Positions 29,201 through 44,200 of a stretch of 64,000 nucleotides of DNA are shown here, one piece after another. A program made the translations under genes and the position numbers. The notes under the pieces were generated by a model. It did not search any database. It saw only the letters and a list, made by a program, of their open reading frames with translations, and was not told where the DNA came from. Position 1 is the stretch's first letter. The number at the start of each line of letters is the position of its first letter. Where the stretch lies: NCBI GenBank assembly GCA_012934845.2, contig WNNJ02000811.1, positions 1 to 64,000 on the forward strand, read 5' to 3'. The stretch is from Pomphorhynchus laevis (taxonomy: Eukaryota > Acanthocephala > Palaeacanthocephala > Echinorhynchida > Pomphorhynchidae).

Positions 29201-32200
29201 CCTTCTTTTGTTCTCGGTGACTTTAACATTCGTGTTGATCGCCCGTCTGACTCCGACTCTATCACTTTAACTAATCTTTTTTCTGATTTTAACTATAAAT
29301 TACTTTCAACAAGCCTAACTCATATTCTCGGCGGTGCTCTCGACATCATTGCTGTTCCTAACTGCTTCAATGACTATAACCTCCTTGTCAATTACTGATC
29401 CTGGTTTGTCTGATCATTTCCTTGTCCTTCTTACTCTTACTCATCCCCATCCTCCTTCTCCACCTTTACCTTTATCTACACCAAGTCGACCCTGGAAGCT
29501 TCTCGATATCCCTATTCTCTGTTCTGCCACACTCAATTCTTCACTCTGTTCACTTCCACTTAACTATCTTTCTCCCGATGATCTATGCATTCTGTTTGAT
29601 TATAAACTTATGTCTATCATCAATAATCTTCTCCTAGTCGACTTAATCGTTCTCAGCGCTTGCGCCATGCTCCCTGGTTCGATTCAGACTGTAGTATTTC
29701 TAAGCGTCGGCTTCGTCACTCTTTTCGTGTATTTAATCGCTTTCTTAAACTTTCTCCAACCTCACTAACTACAAATCTCTGTGCTTTCTATCTTTCTCTC
29801 CGCCGTTCCCATCTTATTCCTATGCGAACTAAACGTACACTATTTTGGCGAAATCAACTCGAGTCCTCTTCCAACTCTAAACCTCATTGGAAAATCATAA
29901 GCTCAATTATTTCACAATCATCTACCCCTTGCAACATAAATCCTGATGAATTTTCCTCTTATCTGCAATCTAAGCTATCTAATTAAATTTCCGTTCTACC
30001 CATATGCCCCTTGTATCCTCTCATCTCTTTAAATACTTCCCTTCCAGAGCTATTCCACCTTCTTCCCGTTTCGTCTGACGAAGTTTCTTCGGTTTTTCTA
30101 TCATTGACTAATAAAACCTCTCCTTCTGACCGAATTCCCATTCACTTGTTTAAAAAAATCTGCTCATCTATATCACCCTACCTAACCACTTTGTTGAACT
30201 TGTCTATCCGCAATCGCACATTCCCTTCACAACTGGAAATGTGACACTATCGCCCTCTCATCAGAAAGCAATCTCTCTACCCTTCACTACCATCTTCGTA
30301 TCGTCCTATCTCACTTCTACCAACCCTCTCTAAACTCCTTGAGCGTCTTGTTCTCAAGTAAGTTAATGCATATCTATTTTCCACCAACTTGTTCCATCCA
30401 ATTCAAGCTGCTTTTTGCTCTAATCACTATACTGAAATTGGCTGTCTTAAAGTTTATAACGACTTTCTCATATCGCGCGATCATAAATTATGTAGTGTCA
30501 TAGTTTCTCTTGATCTATCGTCTGCTTTTGACATAGTCGATCACTCGATTCTTCTTCATCGTCTTCGTCATGATTATGGCTTCTATTTACCCACTGTATT
30601 ATGATTTTCTTCATATCTATCAAACCATACATTTCGCGTATATTCTAACTATTCTCTCCCCCATCCTTAGTCCATCACGTTCAGTGTTCCACGAGGATCA
30701 GTATTAGGCCCTATGCTTTTCTCTCTTCTTCTCTGTGATTTGTCTTCTATTTTTCATAAATTGATTACTTATAAATTTAACTTCCATGTTATGCAATATG
30801 CTGATGACATTCTCATCTATGCTCACGCACCTGCTTATCGTATTCATGATCTTAGTGTTTCTGCTTCCAACTGTCTTGCCTCGATTTTCAATCATCTTTC
30901 TTCTCTTCGTCTTTCTCTGAATCCTAAAAATCAAATATAATGTGGATCCTTACTCGACGCTTCTGCGTAGAACCTTCCTCCGTATCATTAAATTCTACAA
31001 TTCTCCTTATCGTTGACAATCTCCCAATCGTTTTAAGCTGATTGTATGGAAACCCATACAATCAGCTTAACGATAGCACTTACTTCACCTGTAAATCTTA
31101 TCAGAGATAGGAATCCTCTACCAAAAACGTATATGGACGGAGAACTCGTTGTTGGACAGCGCTAGACCAATACTTTTGCTGGATATTCATTGCAGCCACG
31201 TGAGGAGTTAAGACTGAAGTAAGCACGCTTTATCAGCCTCATTTGATTTCGATTTTAATAGATCCTACGTGACTGAGTCAATAAGAAAAGATAACCTTCC
31301 CTGCGCTGTCAACACACCGAACTTAGTTGAAACTCCCTCTAACGCGGTTTTTGATGCGTTTTATACAGGAAATTTAGCATGAACGACTTGACGAATTCAG
31401 ACCAGCCAATCGGATAACTATTAGCGAAAAACTAAAACCACGCACAAATGTACAGGGTTGTTGACAAATATCATTTATGGTTCGAACATCGTTTGTGTTT
31501 CCTATAAGTTATGCCTAACCCCAGTTAAAAGTCAATCTTATCTTGAAACATTTTGAGGGGATGAAATTCAGTGCATGAGCACTGAGGTTGCCCCGATATT
31601 GCCATCATCCAAATACCAACTGTTAAAATAGATGACCTCTATTTTGTAAATCTGTGTAACTGGATGGCTTGCTATTAAGAATAGTAGATGACCGAGTGGG
31701 TCACCCTTCCGAACTACATATTCAGACTTTAAATTTGAAATAAAAATAATTTTATGAATTTGCTAATAAATAATGTAAGATGTAAGATGTAGTAAATAAG
31801 AATTACTTTTCTTTCAGAAGTTGTCCTCTATATGCCCAATTGGCAAAAACATCATCATCGGACTAGCATTAAAGCTTAGATGCTTACTGTGTGTTTACGT
31901 TGTTAAATATTAAGATTACGTTGTTATATATTATGCTTACGTTGTAAAGTAAATGTTAATCTGATAAACGTATAATTTGTTACAAATACAACTGGTTGTG
32001 TGATTTATTTTAATTATAAATAAGTTACAATTTAAATAATCTGCTCTTCATACAACCATGTAGATACGAGTATAGGAAAATCAACTCACTGTAAAGTTAT
32101 GGTAATACGCTAATCAAACAAACGTTGCATATGAATGCATTAAATTTTTCCGTTTTTGTTAGTCGTCCTCTGTTTTGCCCAATGGACAAAAACATCATCA

Positions 32201-35200
32201 TCGGACTAGCATAAAAGCTTAGATGCTTACTGTGTATTAGAGCTGTTTAAATTTTTTGTTCTGAATAATTTGCAAAACTACGCTTTACATACATTAACTC
32301 TAAATGCATTTTTGTAATTTTAACAATTTTGATTAAAACATAATTGAATATTTAACTATCCGATAAAGTCATTTATTAAAAAATGCATCAGTTCAGTAAA
32401 TGTTAATCTAATAAACGTATAATTCGTTACAAATACAATCGTTTGCGCAATTTATTTCGATTATATATAGGTTACAATTTAAATAATCTGCTCTTCATAC
32501 AACCATGTAGATGCTATGATATCTTCATTGATGTAATGTTATAGTTAAAGTGTATATTTAATTGCGAATAATAGACAAAGTCAAATATCAACAGTTAAAG
32601 TGGATTTTATAATGCAAATCATCAAATATCAAATGTTCAACAAATTCAAAGGTCCTGAAACATTAGTTATTCTACTGATCAGCGATTTATATTTTTAATG
32701 GAAATCAGATCATATATTGAGTCAATGCATTTTAAACGATGTAAATTTTGACTATCCGATAAAGTCATTTATTAAAAAATGTATCAGTTCACTAAATGTT
32801 AATCTAATAAACGTATAATTTGTTACAAATACAACTGGTTGCGCAATTTATTTCAATTATATATAGGTTACAATTTAAATAATCTGCTTTTCATACAAGC
32901 ATGAATATGCTCTGATATCTTCATTGATGTAATGTTATAGTTAAAGTGTATCTTTAATTGCGAATAATAGACAAAGTCAAATATCAACAGTTAAAGTGGA
33001 TTTTATAATGCAAATCATCAAATATCAAATGTTCAACAAATTCAAAGGTCCTGAAACATTAGTTATTCTACTGATCAGCGATTTATATTTTTAATGGAAA
33101 TCAGATCATATATTGAGTCAATGCATTTTAAACGATGTAAATTTTGACTATCCGATAAAGTCATTTATTAAAAAATGTATCAGTTCAGTAAATGTTAATC
33201 TAATAAACGTATAATTTGTTACAAATACAACTGGTTGTGTGATTTGTTTTAATTATAAATAAGTTACAATTTAAATAATCTGCTTTTCATACAAGCATGA
33301 ATATGCTCTGATATCTTCATTGATGTAATGTTATAGTTAAAGTGTATCTTTAATTGCGAATAATAGACAAAGTCAAATATTTTACAAAAATGTAAAATGA
33401 GGAGCCAGTACAAACATTTAAAATTATTTCTTAACAGAAAGAATACTACTGTCAAATTCTTATTTAACGGCAAAAAGCCACTTTCAGGCAGAAATATTTT
33501 TAAAAATATTAAAATAATAATTCTCAAATTTATTTTGAAATAGAAAAGAAATTATTATTAGCTTCAAAAGGTTTTGTTACTTGTTAAGAAGCTTTCATTT
33601 ATGGTAAAAATGGGAAATAATATTTGATTCACTGTCATGTATGAAACGCAGAGTACAGAGAGAATGTTGTTGTTCGTTATTTAAATAAATTAGTTGTTAT
33701 TTAGTAAATTACTTATTAAAATAAATCGCGTCAACGATGGGAGATACAAAAATTGTTTTTTTAAGATACAAAAATATATTTTTTTAATATATTTTTAATT
33801 TGAAGTGAATTAAAATTGTTAATTGGCAAAATAATCAGAGCTAAAAAATTTTAAAGGTTTAACTAACAGTAAAATTTCAGCTTTCATGTAGTTTCTATTA
33901 ATTAATCGTTTCTATTAATTTCTAGTACTGAAGATATCAGTGGACAACACAAAAGTTAAGGCAAATGTATTTGGATGGATCGTGAATCATACCGCCTGGA
34001 AGAATATGAACATTATGAATATCATAATGTTATTTTAAGAATATGAAGAATATTAGTTAAGCTCGTTTACACCAATCAGCGTTTTTGTAAACTAAGAATG
34101 TACACATTATGTTCTTGAAGGCAGAACTCCAAAAATTATGTTCTAAGCATGTTGTTCTTAATGATGCATTGTATCAAATACTACTTTTTAAACATTTTAT
34201 AGTTTGCAACAAAACAAACTTTTGCATTTAGAACTAAAAAGGCTTTATTTGATCAATTAAGAATTGGATCAAATTAATGAGGATTCCATATATAAGAAAG
34301 TTTACTGTAGACTAAATTAGAAAATGCCAAAGACATCAAATTAGCGCTTTTTATAAACAAAGCAGGTACGTATCACGTTCTTTGAAGCAAAAACCCAAAA
34401 TTAAATCACTGGTTAGCTTGAAAAAAAATGAAAAATACGATATATTGAGTAAATATTTACTTAAAAGATTACTAGGCAACCAAGCTACGAATAAAGAGTA
34501 TAAAACTGCTAGATTTAAATTCGTTTTATGATGTGATACACGACAATAAACTTTTCATTCTAAACAAATTTGCATGACACATATCCCATACATTTTTTAA
34601 TGAAATTGATTTAATTTTATAATTAAATAATCTTTGTAATTTACGAGTTAGAGCAAACATTGTTTTCGTATAAATCGCGATGGAACAGGAACTATAACTA
34701 AAAATGATGTTTCTTCTATTATAAACTGCTAAGATCGCTGATAACAAATAAGGATTTTACTATTTGAATATTTCAATGGAAAATATACATCGATGATCAG
34801 TAGAATAACTAAAATTTCAGAACCTTTAGATTCATAGACTAATTTGATATTTCATAATATGCATTAAAAAACCACTCTAAGTGGATTGACAACTTCATAT
34901 GTTTTACACATATTATTAAACCATGAAATTGTTAGTTTTAATATTTCAAACTTCAATAAGAATGATAAAATTACGTCTTGATAATGTAGAGCGAATGTTA
35001 CATTACGTGATGACATTCTAAAATTATAAACATTCAAATTATGCACTGTATAACATCTAATTAAAAATCATTCATATTCGCATTTGTAAAATAATTACAT
35101 AACTTATGGTTTATATTTTAGCATGTCATTGTGCACTTGAATCTCGAAATCTACTCTATAATGATTACGTAACATCACTGAAGAAATCATAACAATTACC

Positions 35201-38200
35201 TGCTTGTTTGAAAAGTGAAGTATTTAAATTGTAACTTATAATTAAAAAAACGAGCAAACGGTTGTATTTGTAACAAATTATACGTTCGTCAAGTTTATAA
35301 ACTATTCTGAACAAACTATTCTGAACAAAACATTATAAGAAATTTAACACACAGTAAGCATCTGAGCTTTTATGCTAGTCCGATGAAGATGTTTTTGTCC
35401 ATTGGACATAACAGATATATTGGTTATAACAATTAACTTTTAAAATCGAAATTTTTGTATCTTTCGTATAGCATTGCAATAAACGGCAAATAAATCTAAA
35501 ACGAGCTATCAAAACGAATCTGTAATTACGTCATTAATAAAATTCATAGAAAAGGAAATTTTAATAAACGACTAGCAATTTTCACTATTTATATCATATT
35601 CGACAAATTATATTTACTTTTAAAAAGTGTGTATAAAAAGTGTATCAAACTATCTTTATCGTATGCGAATTCATGATATGCAGTATATCAGAGAACGCAG
35701 AAATTAAAGAACATTTTATTTTGTCGCTTTCTAAATTATATATTTATGTATATTATCATACATTTGATCATTAGAAAGGCAGTTTCAGTGCAAATTGTAA
35801 ATACATTTCCACATAAAATGCAATTAATATAACAAAACTTATTTTAGTTAAATTTAAAAAGTTATTATATTTTTAATGAACTTAGCAAATATCAAAATAG
35901 TCCAATTATAATTAAAAAGGCGCAAACATTTAAACGTTCGTTTTAATGTCGCAAAATATGAGAAATTTACGTATGTAAATGTACGATGTCTTACGTAATA
36001 TTAACTGATGTATACGTAGAATGTGTAATTGTTTTGTTCTAGTCCAAGGTTAAACTTCACTCTAAATTTATATTTTATAATAATGCTCTTTTTCAATATT
36101 GAAATAAAGCATTTTTGAAGGTGAATTTGTTTCGTACAATCCACTGCACCAATTATAATTCCCATTACAAATGTATTTTGTAATAAATTATACTTAATAT
36201 CACAATGTGTATTTATAGCTTAAAACTAAAGTAATTTAAACAACCAAAGTATGCTATAATTTAAGGTAAATCTTGTATGCTCTTAATTACGAACACTAAA
36301 AAAATATTTACAGCTTAAACACACAGTAAGCATCTTAGCATCCATGCTAGTCCGATGAAGATGTTATGTCCATGTGGCATATCAGAGGACAACACAGAAA
36401 TTAAAGAAAATTTTATTTTGACGATATAATTATTTCTTCATGGTTATCAATATATATTTAATCATTAGAAATAATCAAATAAAATCGCTGTATTTTTCTC
36501 ACTTAAAGTAGTGAGTAAAATAGTATGAAAAATATTGGTAAATAAAATAATAAAATAATGAGAAAACTAGTTTTCCTCGTTTAAAATTGTATGAATAATT
36601 GAACACATTTAGAAACAAAAAAGCGGGGAATGGGTTTGTGGGATAGAAAGGATGTGATTGAGCAAATAGGGGAAGGAAGTTTATCCAACAGTAGAGGACA
36701 TCAATAAGAGAACGCCGTAAACAAGTTGAGGAAAATGAAGGCAAAAAATGCAGAATCAATTCTCCTGCTAATCGATAAGATGAACAGGAGACTAAGAATA
36801 AAGGAGATGATGCAGAAATTATGGTTACATGTAATGCTAGAGAGATGGCCAATAAGAGATTAAAGAATCGGTCCGAGCAAATAACCTTGAGGAACGCCAA
36901 AGTAGAGAGGAATGTGTAGAGAAAGACGTGGAATAAACACGTAAAATCGTTCAGAAATAAAGGATGAGAAGCAGAATACAGTGGCAGTTTAAAATCCATA
37001 TTTGCAGCGAATACGATGAACGAGGATGGAATGACTAACAATGTCAAACACATAAGAAATATCGACGGAAATTACGGCACTGCAGAGTTTCTTGTCACGA
37101 TGAAAAAGTAGTCAGAGAAAACTTGTTTGCAGACCAACTCATTAGAATGGTGAGATCAGAAAGCAAATTGAAAAAGAAAGATATAGTTTGGACGAAGAGA
37201 GAAAGATGTTAACCCGGTATAACACAACGCGTTCAATAAGTTAAAAGGTAGTCGGAATATTAAAGATAGGGTAATATGAGGAAGGCATCAAAGGATTAAG
37301 GAAGAGATTCTCGAGTAGTGGTCAAACAATGGCGGATTTACAAACAAGAAGAAAAGATCCATTTCGAATAAAAGAGTTAAAAAATAAAGTTTAGAAAAAA
37401 GGCAAGTTTTGTGACAAAGCTTTTAGTATATATAACGATAATCAGCAGATGTTTTGAAGGTAAAAATAAAAGCACACGAGAAATCTCGTTGAAAGATATA
37501 GGAAGAAGATGAAAGAGTTTAGGCAGACGAATATCCAGTAAAGAAGACGGGATAGAAGAAAAATGAATGCCTAGGATAGCTTAATCTAGTTTAGATTGAA
37601 GATAAACAGAAAATTTATAGGGATCGCGAGTGCTAACAGAGGTAGAACGCGAAAGTATGTTGTTGAGTATTTCATTTTAATCTTGAATTAGAGGAAGACG
37701 GAAGCGTGTACTTCATATAAAGCAAAGATTTACTAAGCTAGAGGGAACGGTAAGATCTGCAAAGAGCTAAATAGTTGCTGTGAATATCAATGGTGATAGA
37801 AGTGTGAGAACGCTTGATGAAATGAAGGTTTGTTCTAGACGAACTACGTACATAGACTTCGAACAAGTAAGTCAAAGTCAAGACTTCGCGCATAGTACGT
37901 TTAACAGGGAGTAAAATGTTGAAATGGACGAATATTGTCGAGTAAAGAGAGTTTCGAATCAAAGACATTAGACGGCTAGTACGGAAGCGAACTTTTAACA
38001 CTTTGAAGGTCACGAAGTAGGAGATTGCATGGATCGAGATAGATACAATTGTAGAAGTGAAATTCCCCAAAAAGTGATATGATCAACAATAGAAGAACGG
38101 TCGAAATAATAAATACCAAAGGAGCAGAGATAGAAAGGAAAGTGATAACCCTAAGATGTTACGCTTAAAATGATCGTGTATAATACACTAAACGAGGAAT

Positions 38201-41200
38201 GATGCTTGGAGATGGAGAGAAGAAAATTCGTAGAAGAGGCGGAGAGATCATCGATAAGATGATCAGGAGACGTAAGCGTCGAACCGAGATGTCACTACTA
38301 TCAAGACGTCAATATCATTGAGGCAAAGCATATCCAATGTCTGTTGGTAGAAAAGGTGAAGTACTGAGTCGACTTTATTCGGAATAAAGCGGATGTTTAG
38401 AATGTTTAATGATGTAACAATCATTTTTTATTTGAAAACGAAAAAGAATAAAATCGAGACGTTTCCACTGTTGAAAGATAATACGTTACGCAGAGAAAGA
38501 AGAGCGCAGCTTAGAAATATGTGATGAAAAGAAAATGTTCGGATAGGACGGGATCCCAAGTAGAGATAACGGTGAAGGAAGATAGGCTATTAGGATCATC
38601 GATTAAATCAAGAACAACATCAAGAATGTGAGTAGGGATATGAGTGGATAACGAAGACATTATATAATAGTTACAGTCGTGAAAAGGGGTGATTGTTTAG
38701 TATCAACAAGTTAGGGACGGTCCGAACGAATATTGGTATCGCCCGGTATAAAAACAGGAGTAATGGAGACCGATATATGTGAGAGCATATCAGATAATTC
38801 AACAAAGTGTTATATGGAAAACTAGAGAAATAACGATACATAAAATACATTAAGCGAAGTTTAGCCTGACGAAAGATTGAAAGGAAGAAGTTCAAGGGTT
38901 TGTAGGATAAAATGATCAGTTAAACGATGAATAGATAGAAAATACGAGAGAGAGCGATGATGTCACCATTATTACTGGATGAGACACTATCAGATGATTG
39001 AGAACGAAACTTGTCCGTTGCAAAATAATCGAACGAACGTATGCGTCGAACCGAGATGTCACTATTATCAAAATGCAAAGATTTAGTTAGACAAATCATG
39101 TCCAAAGTCTGTTGGGAGAATATATCAAGCAATGAGTCGACTTTATTCATGATAAAGCGGATATTTAGGACGGCCGACATTAAATTTAGAGACAGTCTCC
39201 ATTGAATTTTGGATAGGAGCCGGACGACACGGAATTTTTACTCGATTTGTTTGATAAGTAGGGCATATTTATAGTGGCGTTCACAAGTAAGTGTACGTCA
39301 CAGGAGATGTAAGGTTGTGAATGTCAGATGGGAAAGGACGAAGCATTCTATTGTTTGAGGTAGATGATAATAGTATAAAGCGTCTGGACAGAATGGAGGA
39401 GTCGTGAAAGCGATGTGTTGGAATAATCTTAAATAACGGAGGGTAGGTGGTATTACTGGAGAGAGATCTTTACCGAAAGCGAAATAAGGGTTCGATTTAA
39501 TTGAAAAGTGAGGGGTTGTTTACAGGAGTTCGAAGTTTAAGAATGAAGCGAAAGGTGTTAACATAGTGATCCAGGCGAGATTATACTTGACCATAATCAG
39601 AATAAGGCGCATTTTTCAAAATGATGTAATGATCGCGAGAAGCATGACGTTTTCGAGCCGAAGAGTAAAGAGTACGTGGTTGGGTACATGTGATTGAAGT
39701 AGAGGAAGGTGATGAGTGCAAAAATAGTAGATGCAAAAATTAAAAAGCTGGAATATGCCGATTTGGCAAGTGAATTAAGAGCATAATCTGAAAGATGTGT
39801 TTTATGTAGGTTCGTTCTTTAAAGGATAGGGTTGGCAAAATAAGAATTTACATAAGATGTGATGTAGTTGGATTATTAGGGATAAAGTGTTGATAGACGA
39901 TTCTTATAGATTGATGTAATCTGCGGATAATTAAATCGTGGCTTGATCAGTGATGAGAGAAAATATAAAAAGAAATATAGTTAATTTCTTAGAAGTTGGT
40001 TTGGATAACTTTAAGGTAACAGAACAACGTAATTTGTCGGATCATTTCTGGTACGAGGAGGTATCCATGATGTAAGGCTAAAATCGATACCATTGATACG
40101 TATCCGAGAAATAAAGTTCGTCACATTGTTGAGTGAATATACTGTAAGTTGATTATTGGTACTAACCAACGTTTTGTTTGAAGAAAACTCGATTCTAGAG
40201 TTAGGTTTAATTGCATCGAGAAATATCACTGATACGTTGTGCATCACATTATTATCTTGCTCTACCATTATACAAGTATTTTACTGCCGTATCATCGAGT
40301 GTGTCCCCATCATCACAGCCGAAAAGCGTAGATGAATCAGTTTGAACCAAAATCGCCAAAATTGATGTAAAAACAGCAACTATGTTACGCAAAAATCGCA
40401 TGCAAACTTGCTTTATAAACATGTCCTTTGCAACAGCGGATAGTACCACAACAATCGTCCAAACACCGCAATTGCTCGAATCGTATGCCACTTCGTGACG
40501 CTTGAATAAATCATTGTTCGAAATCGATGAACTGAATTCATCTGCAGTTGGCTGGCTGCCTTTCATTTTCTTGCTTTCAGCAATTTATTTGCTTTTAGTC
40601 ATTTTCTTGCTTTTGTCGATTGTTGTCAATGGTAGATCGTATATTTTTTTAAACCAGAAAAATTGATCGTTTAGAGGTCAACCAGAAAAGTGATCGTTTA
40701 TAAGGTGATTAATGTAAGTATATATTTTTTAAGTCAAGAATAGTCAGTAAATAGGTTTGTGTGTTTAAGCTGTTAAAAATTTTTCTAGTTAATTAGGTTC
40801 ATCATTTTATATTAATTGTATTTAGTTTTTACAATCAATAGCTAAGAATTTCACTAAATACTCGAAATTTAGTCATGATGATAGATAATTTATTATATTG
40901 TTATTTAATATATTATTCTATTAATATAATATATAATATATTTATTATATTTATTATACATATAATATATTATATGTATATAATATATTAATATATTTAT
41001 TCTTATATTAAATATATTATAAAATTATAATAATATTTTTCATTTTAATTCATATTTTATAGTTTATACTTTATTGTTTTGAGCAACGAAAGTATTAAAA
41101 TAAAAAACTATTATTATCGAAATAAAATTTTAGTACTAATATATACCTCCCAGCAAAATGACAACCCATAATATGCCAATAGACCACATGTCAGCCCGAA

Positions 41201-44200
41201 GTCCACTGTATTGTTTACGTTCGTATATCTAAACAAGAAACACGGAGATTTTGTATTTTACATTTCGACACAATAATTATTCAGTTTCTGTAATACTTTT
41301 AAACTAAATATCTTGAATATATTTATTATTATAAATGTCACAACTAAAAGTCTAAACGTACAATATTTTTCATGTTCCAATCAGCCACTTTTATAACATC
41401 TTAAACAAATATTACCTCAATTGCGATATACGCCTCCGTTCCACATGGTTTTTTAAGAGCACGTTCGTGCTTACCATCCGTTATACATTGAACTGCAAGA
41501 CCAAAATCGCACAGCTTAATACGATCTACAAATAAAGAGAATACCACACAAATAAATAAATTTATAGACGGAAACCTTTCGCGTCTAGAAGAACATTTTC
41601 CGGCTTGATATCTCTATGAGCTATTCCTTTATCGTGCAAATATTGCTACGTAATACAAAACAATAATGCATTATAAATATATCATAAAATATATTTTTAT
41701 ACCACTGCGCATAAAATCTGACTCAAATACTTATAGACCTTGGATCCAACTCCAATGCCTGGAGCTAAAGAAAATTGTTAATAAACGTTGTATTTTTTAC
41801 CTTAAAATAGTATGAGATCTAACATACATACAATTGAAAATGACTGCTAAGTACAGTCGAAATATCAAATAAATAAAGTTCTTTTTGTATTCTTGGGGAT
41901 GGTTCGCAAAAAAAAAATTACTTTTGACCCAAAAGCAATTCTCAACGAAACGTTGTATTATTAGAAAGCCTAATTATAAACTTCCAAAAACAAAAATATC
42001 GATTCTAAAACATTCACTGCTCAAACGTATTAGAATATTTGCAGGAATTCCAATGACTCAGAATGACTCAGGTTTAAATATGCAAAAATTAAAAACAAGT
42101 TAAATACTTTATGCTTAATATCTTTGCCGTTAAATACGAAATTTTACCATCAAATTAATAGCAATCAAATAAATATAAAATACAATCTTAAATTTTACAA
42201 TAATACTGACTTAGATATTATTAACACTAAATTAAAAATAAATTATTCTTTGTTTAAAATATTATATATAATCTAATTTATTTGATCTATATTAGATATA
42301 ATCTATTTGATTGTATAAAGTACACAAATCATTTCTGTTTAAAGTTAGCTAACGATCATTCGACTCGTCTGCAGTAATCAAAAATGATTTCAATAAAATT
42401 TGCAAAATGTTTATTGCATAGTATTTCCTTATATCTGATTGTTAATACATCAGACGATTCGAACGATCATCAGTTAACATTAGAAAGATCGAAAGTGAAA
42501 CGAAGGTATTGAATCAGTAGCTAATTAGGTTCGCTGATACGGAAATAGAGCGTACGACTGTTGGCTTAAAATATAGTTTTAAAGTAGCATAAAGAATAAA
42601 GTCATAAAAAATTAAGGTTGAAAGAACATATCTAATGTCGCTTCAGTGTATCCAATTTATCGTGACAGATAAAGAACATTATGAATTTTTCATTGCAACA
42701 CTTGATTGTTGTAAGGAGAATGTGAGTATGATGAAATTTTTTAAGGTTTGGAATTGAGTCTATCCATCTACCAATATGTAAAGTGAGTAAAATATTTGTA
42801 GCGACCATGGCATATGTTGCAATTTCGAATAATAATTTAAATTATGAATTAATAACTGCAATAATATTTAGTTATACAAAACAAAAAGTTGAAAGCAATG
42901 TGTATTATACGAGAATCCCTAGAAAGAAAACCGATCTATGACGAAAAATGATATAATCAGCCTCGTGCATGAACGACGAGTAATGTAAAAGCGTCTTGCT
43001 AACAGAAAATTCAGCATTATAACATTTGGTTAGAGTAAAAATAATAAAATTGGTATAAAATATTTGAATAAAATTTAAAATATTCTGAAAAATATCAATA
43101 AGCTGGGTGATATCTCGACGTAGTTTTGTCCCTCGGCAAAATCATACATCAAATTATAACATCAGGCATCATATAACATTTGTTATTCAGATGCATAAAA
43201 GAAGCAACGAAAGGTTCTAAACAAGAGCCGAGATTTTTATATTAAATTACACATGTGTAATAATGTCGATCAACATAAGTTAGATATCCTAATGCACAAG
43301 AGTTTCAAAATGGGTTTTGTTCTTATGGAATCATTATGACTATCATGTTACATGTGTATTCTTTCTGTATAAAGTAACTCGAATAATCTTTATTTCGTAT
43401 AGCTCTATTTCGTTACAGTAACTTTATAAAGTGAGATTTTAAGCCTGTTGAATACATTGTGAAAAAGTGGGTTGCGGTTGAGGATCAATATTCTAAGAAA
43501 TGTTGGAGCAAACTGCTTGAAGAGGAAATGTTGGCGGCATTTCAAAGTTAAGATTTTGATGCTTGTTGATAAAAGGCTAATATAAAATCAAACAGGTCAT
43601 CAAATAACTTTACCATAATTTATTAGCAATTTATTCATTCTATATTTTATAAACATAATAATAATTAAATATTAATTATTAATTAATAATTAATAATTTG
43701 TGATTTATTAAAAATCAAATGTAATAATTTCAATAAAGTGTATATGCTTTTAGTGTAATAATGGTAGAGTTTTGAGAAGTTATTACGAAGTCCAAGTAAA
43801 TCAAAATTAAAATATTTTTTTAGTAATTAATAATGCGACAATTTTCACATTTTTAGAGCTCAGAAGAATTGTATCTTAATTACAAACCCAAAAGATATAT
43901 AATTATTAATTCAATACATTAACTATTAAAAACTATCGATGAAAAATGATTTTTAATTATTAACATTTAATGATGTGTTCTAAACATTTATTACCATCAA
44001 GAATATAATGTGTCCTAAAGAACATAATTTTGTTGTTATCAATTATTATCAAATGTCCTCTTCAACGTGTTACTTTTGGATCATAATTAAAAATATATTT
44101 AATTTGGTATTAGTAAATAAATATAATAAATATATAAATAATAAATAAATATATAAATATTAAACATGAATAATTTAGCATAAAAGTCTGATTTATTTTG

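Larger units (their letters stand above)
27301..31035 (+). mobile_element. L2/CR1-group LINE, 3'-truncated and decayed
   Basis: Same family as the copy at 53-57.7 kb, on the opposite strand. ORF1 remains are at 27,351-28,600 and ORF2 remains at 28,634-30,940. The match ends near 31,035, soon after the equivalent of FEPPSVSLNS, so the C-terminal part and 3' UTR are missing. Its 5' side joins the 19-bp array. Confidence 0.8.

Noticed and set aside
5775-33527. An 87-codon ORF open in three copies (5,775-6,038; 23,659-23,922; 33,264-33,527)
   Set aside because: The copies are recent duplicates, nearly identical in DNA. Conservation of the frame is a by-product, and the protein is a Phe/Ile/Leu/Lys-rich product of AT-rich DNA.
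2973-36392. Hammerhead ribozyme as an explanation for the recurrent core (CCGATGATGATG stretch)
   Set aside because: The core has CCGATGA instead of CTGATGA and lacks the GAAA box and a matching cleavage stem in every copy.
42740-42830. HMPWSLQIFYSLY frame on the minus strand as the missing kinase exon after LLGG
   Set aside because: It lies upstream of exons 4-7 in transcript order and has no suitable splice sites. Exon 8 at 21.4 kb fits in sequence and phase.
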